Shown here in pieces: positions 62,819 through 64,000 of a stretch of 64,000 nt of DNA. The DNA is taken from positions 1,943,655 to 2,007,654 of the forward strand of contig NZ_CP100448.1 in the NCBI RefSeq assembly GCF_024227715.1, in the 5' to 3' direction. A program made the translations under genes and the position numbers. The first letter of the stretch is position 1; every line of letters begins with the position of its first letter. Source of the stretch: Halomarina litorea. Its GTDB lineage: Archaea; Halobacteriota; Halobacteria; Halobacteriales; Haloarculaceae. The notes beneath the pieces were generated by a model. The model saw only the letters and a program-made list of their open reading frames with translations. It was not told the DNA's origin and did not search any database.

Positions 62819-63589
62819 ATGCGCGTCACCTTCCTCGGCACCGGCAGCGCGATGCCCACCGGCGAACGGTTCCAGACTGGCCTCCTCCTCGAAGCGGACG
62901 GGCGCGATCCCCTGCTCGTGGACTGCGGGAGCGGCGTCCTGCACGCTCTCGCGCGGACCGACGTGGGCTACGAGGGCGTCTCGACCGTCCTGCTCACCCA
63001 CCACCACCTCGACCACGTCGCGGACCTCCTGCCGCTCCTGAAGGCCAAGTGGCTGGCGGGGACGACGGACCTCACCGTCGCGGGGCCCGAGGGCACCCGC
63101 GAACTCGTGGAGGGACTGCTGGACGTCCACGACTACCTGCAGGGGCGCGTGGACCTCACGTTCGAGGAGGTCGGTCCCGGGGCGTTCTCCGTCGGCGGGT
63201 ACGACGTGGAGGCCGTCGAGACGGTCCACTCGCTGTACTGTCTGGCCTACCGCTTCGCCGACCCCGACGGGGGTGACTTCGTCTTCTCGGGGGACTCGGA
63301 GGCCATCGACGCCATCGCCGACCTCGCGGAGGGCGCGAGCGTGCTGGCCCACGACTGTTCGTTCCCGGACAGCGTGGACGTCTCGAACCACCCCACCCCG
63401 ACCCAGTTGGGCGAGGTCCTCGCCGGCCACGATATCGGGACGGTGTACCTCACGCACCTCTACCCGCACACCGACGGCGAACACGAGTCCATGCTCGAGT
63501 CGGTCGGGGCCGACGACGACGACGAGGTGCGCTTCGCCCGCGACGGCCTGACCGTCGACACGGGGGGCACCGACGAGGAAGCGGGATGA
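62819..63589 (+). CDS. RNase Z-like MBL-fold hydrolase
   Basis: This 256-residue metallo-beta-lactamase-fold protein has the HxHxDH metal motif in THHHLDHVAD, further metal ligands HSLYCLAYRF and SGDSEA, and the C-terminal THLYPH. It is similar to RNase Z/ElaC and to arylsulfatase-like hydrolases. It may cleave the 3' trailer of tRNA precursors, but the RNase Z exosite arm is not clearly seen, so the nuclease call is uncertain. It diverges from the Lhr gene with 105 bp between starts. Confidence 0.87.
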   Translation: MRVTFLGTGSAMPTGERFQTGLLLEADGRDPLLVDCGSGVLHALARTDVGYEGVSTVLLTHHHLDHVADLLPLLKAKWLAGTTDLTVAGPEGTRELVEGLLDVHDYLQGRVDLTFEEVGPGAFSVGGYDVEAVETVHSLYCLAYRFADPDGGDFVFSGDSEAIDAIADLAEGASVLAHDCSFPDSVDVSNHPTPTQLGEVLAGHDIGTVYLTHLYPHTDGEHESMLESVGADDDDEVRFARDGLTVDTGGTDEEAG

Positions 63590-63646
63590 GCGGGGGTAGG
63601 CCTTCCCGACGGGGCTACACCTGTTGCCGCGCGGACGCCGAACGCT

Positions 63647-63664
63647 ATACACGTCGGCGTGTAT
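63647..63664. repeat. Inverted repeat before the last gene
   Basis: ATACACG-tcgg-CGTGTAT is a perfect 7 bp inverted repeat, 31 bp before the GTG at 63695. AT-rich arms at promoter distance suggest a TATA-overlapping operator or core promoter. Confidence 0.5.
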
Positions 63665-63694
63665 TTCATGTAGTGGGGATTTTTCGGTGGCGGC

Positions 63695-64000
63695 GTGAAC
63701 GACAGAACGACCAGACGGACGTTCCTCGCGGCGGCCGGTGGCGCCGTGGCGGCCTCGTCCGTCGCCACTGCTGGGACCGGTGACGTGACCACGACTCGCG
63801 GCGACGTCGTCGTCCGCGTTTCGGCGGGACGCTGGGACGACGAGCGGTGTTCGCTCCCCGGGAGCGTCCTCGATCGATACGGACTCGTGACGGGCCAGCA
63901 GGTACGCCTCTGGTACGGCGGCACCTGCGCGCTGTTCACCGTCGACCGGACCGACGGCGACGAGGCCGTCGTCGCCGACGACGGGGCGGAACGTCTGGAG
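63695..64000 (+). CDS. Tat-exported protein, 3' part cut by window
   Basis: The GTG start gives 102 visible residues: a twin-arginine signal (TTRRTFLAAAGG, then AVAASSVATAG) and the start of a mature domain with SAGRWDDERCSLPGSVLD and LVTGQQVRLWYGGTCALF. The two cysteines (CSLPG and TCALF) could form a disulfide. I do not recognise the family from the visible part. The stop lies beyond the window. Confidence 0.7.
   Translation, partial: MNDRTTRRTFLAAAGGAVAASSVATAGTGDVTTTRGDVVVRVSAGRWDDERCSLPGSVLDRYGLVTGQQVRLWYGGTCALFTVDRTDGDEAVVADDGAERLE

Overview
The window is a 64 kb stretch of a haloarchaeal (class Halobacteria) chromosome. The evidence is a very high GC content with C/G-ending codons, a strongly acidic proteome, and several lineage-typical genes. 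These include a lipoprotein halocyanin, a Bat-type HTH regulator, the archaeal LSm-eL37-purF cluster, the queD-queE-queC preQ0 cluster that feeds archaeosine, an XPB-type helicase, Lhr and Dna2. Genes are dense, most intergenic gaps are under 150 bp, and both strands are used. I saw no rRNA and no CRISPR array. One tRNA, tRNA-Ser(UGA), is present. The first and last genes are cut by the window edges.

Layout. 0-4.8 kb: haloalkane-dehalogenase-like end, halocyanin, a decayed stretch, a DICT-domain sensor, a PfkB sugar kinase and an aldehyde dehydrogenase. 4.8-11.3 kb: XPB helicase, a small exported protein, queDEC, an MDR alcohol dehydrogenase and small proteins. 11.3-20 kb: sparse DNA with short ORFs, an ABC exporter pair, a CMD-family peroxidase-like protein, MTH865 and ferritin-like genes in divergent orientation, a HAD phosphatase, a MaoC-like hotdog protein and uridine kinase. 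20.2-23.3 kb: a visibly AT-richer insert with an MFS transporter, a hotdog thioesterase and a divergently read Bat-like regulator. 23.3-34.4 kb: an alpha/beta hydrolase, the shikimate genes aroA and aroC flanking an Fe-ADH-fold protein and a winged-helix/zinc-ribbon protein, a UDG-family protein and an acyl-CoA synthetase.

34.4-47 kb: tRNA-Ser, an intracellular subtilase, a threonine-synthase-like enzyme, purF-eL37-LSm, a histidine-phosphatase-like protein, a DUF2342 metalloprotease, a TauE/SafE exporter, a thiolase/DUF35 pair and enoyl-CoA hydratase. 47-52 kb: a two-gene formate-dehydrogenase-like operon (a NuoF-like subunit, then a large Mo/Fe-S subunit). 52-64 kb: Dna2 nuclease-helicase, LarA lactate racemase preceded by an overlapping membrane protein, a tautomerase, an SLC13 carboxylate transporter, a small HTH protein, the Lhr helicase, an RNase Z-like MBL protein and a truncated Tat-exported protein.

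Themes: fatty-acid/aromatic carbon handling (acyl-CoA synthetase, thiolase/DUF35, enoyl-CoA hydratase, hotdog proteins, aldehyde and alcohol dehydrogenases), nucleic-acid maintenance helicases, tRNA modification, and redox (halocyanin, formate dehydrogenase). The oddest items are family members that keep the fold but have lost catalytic or metal-binding residues: the Fe-ADH between aroA and aroC, the NuoF-like subunit, the histidine phosphatase and the UDG-family protein. Also odd are a 120-residue insertion in the formate dehydrogenase, a 27-codon ORF followed by a clear hairpin terminator, and tRNA-derived debris beside tRNA-Ser. No single clearly new multi-gene defence or metabolic system stands out; the best candidates are listed as findings.
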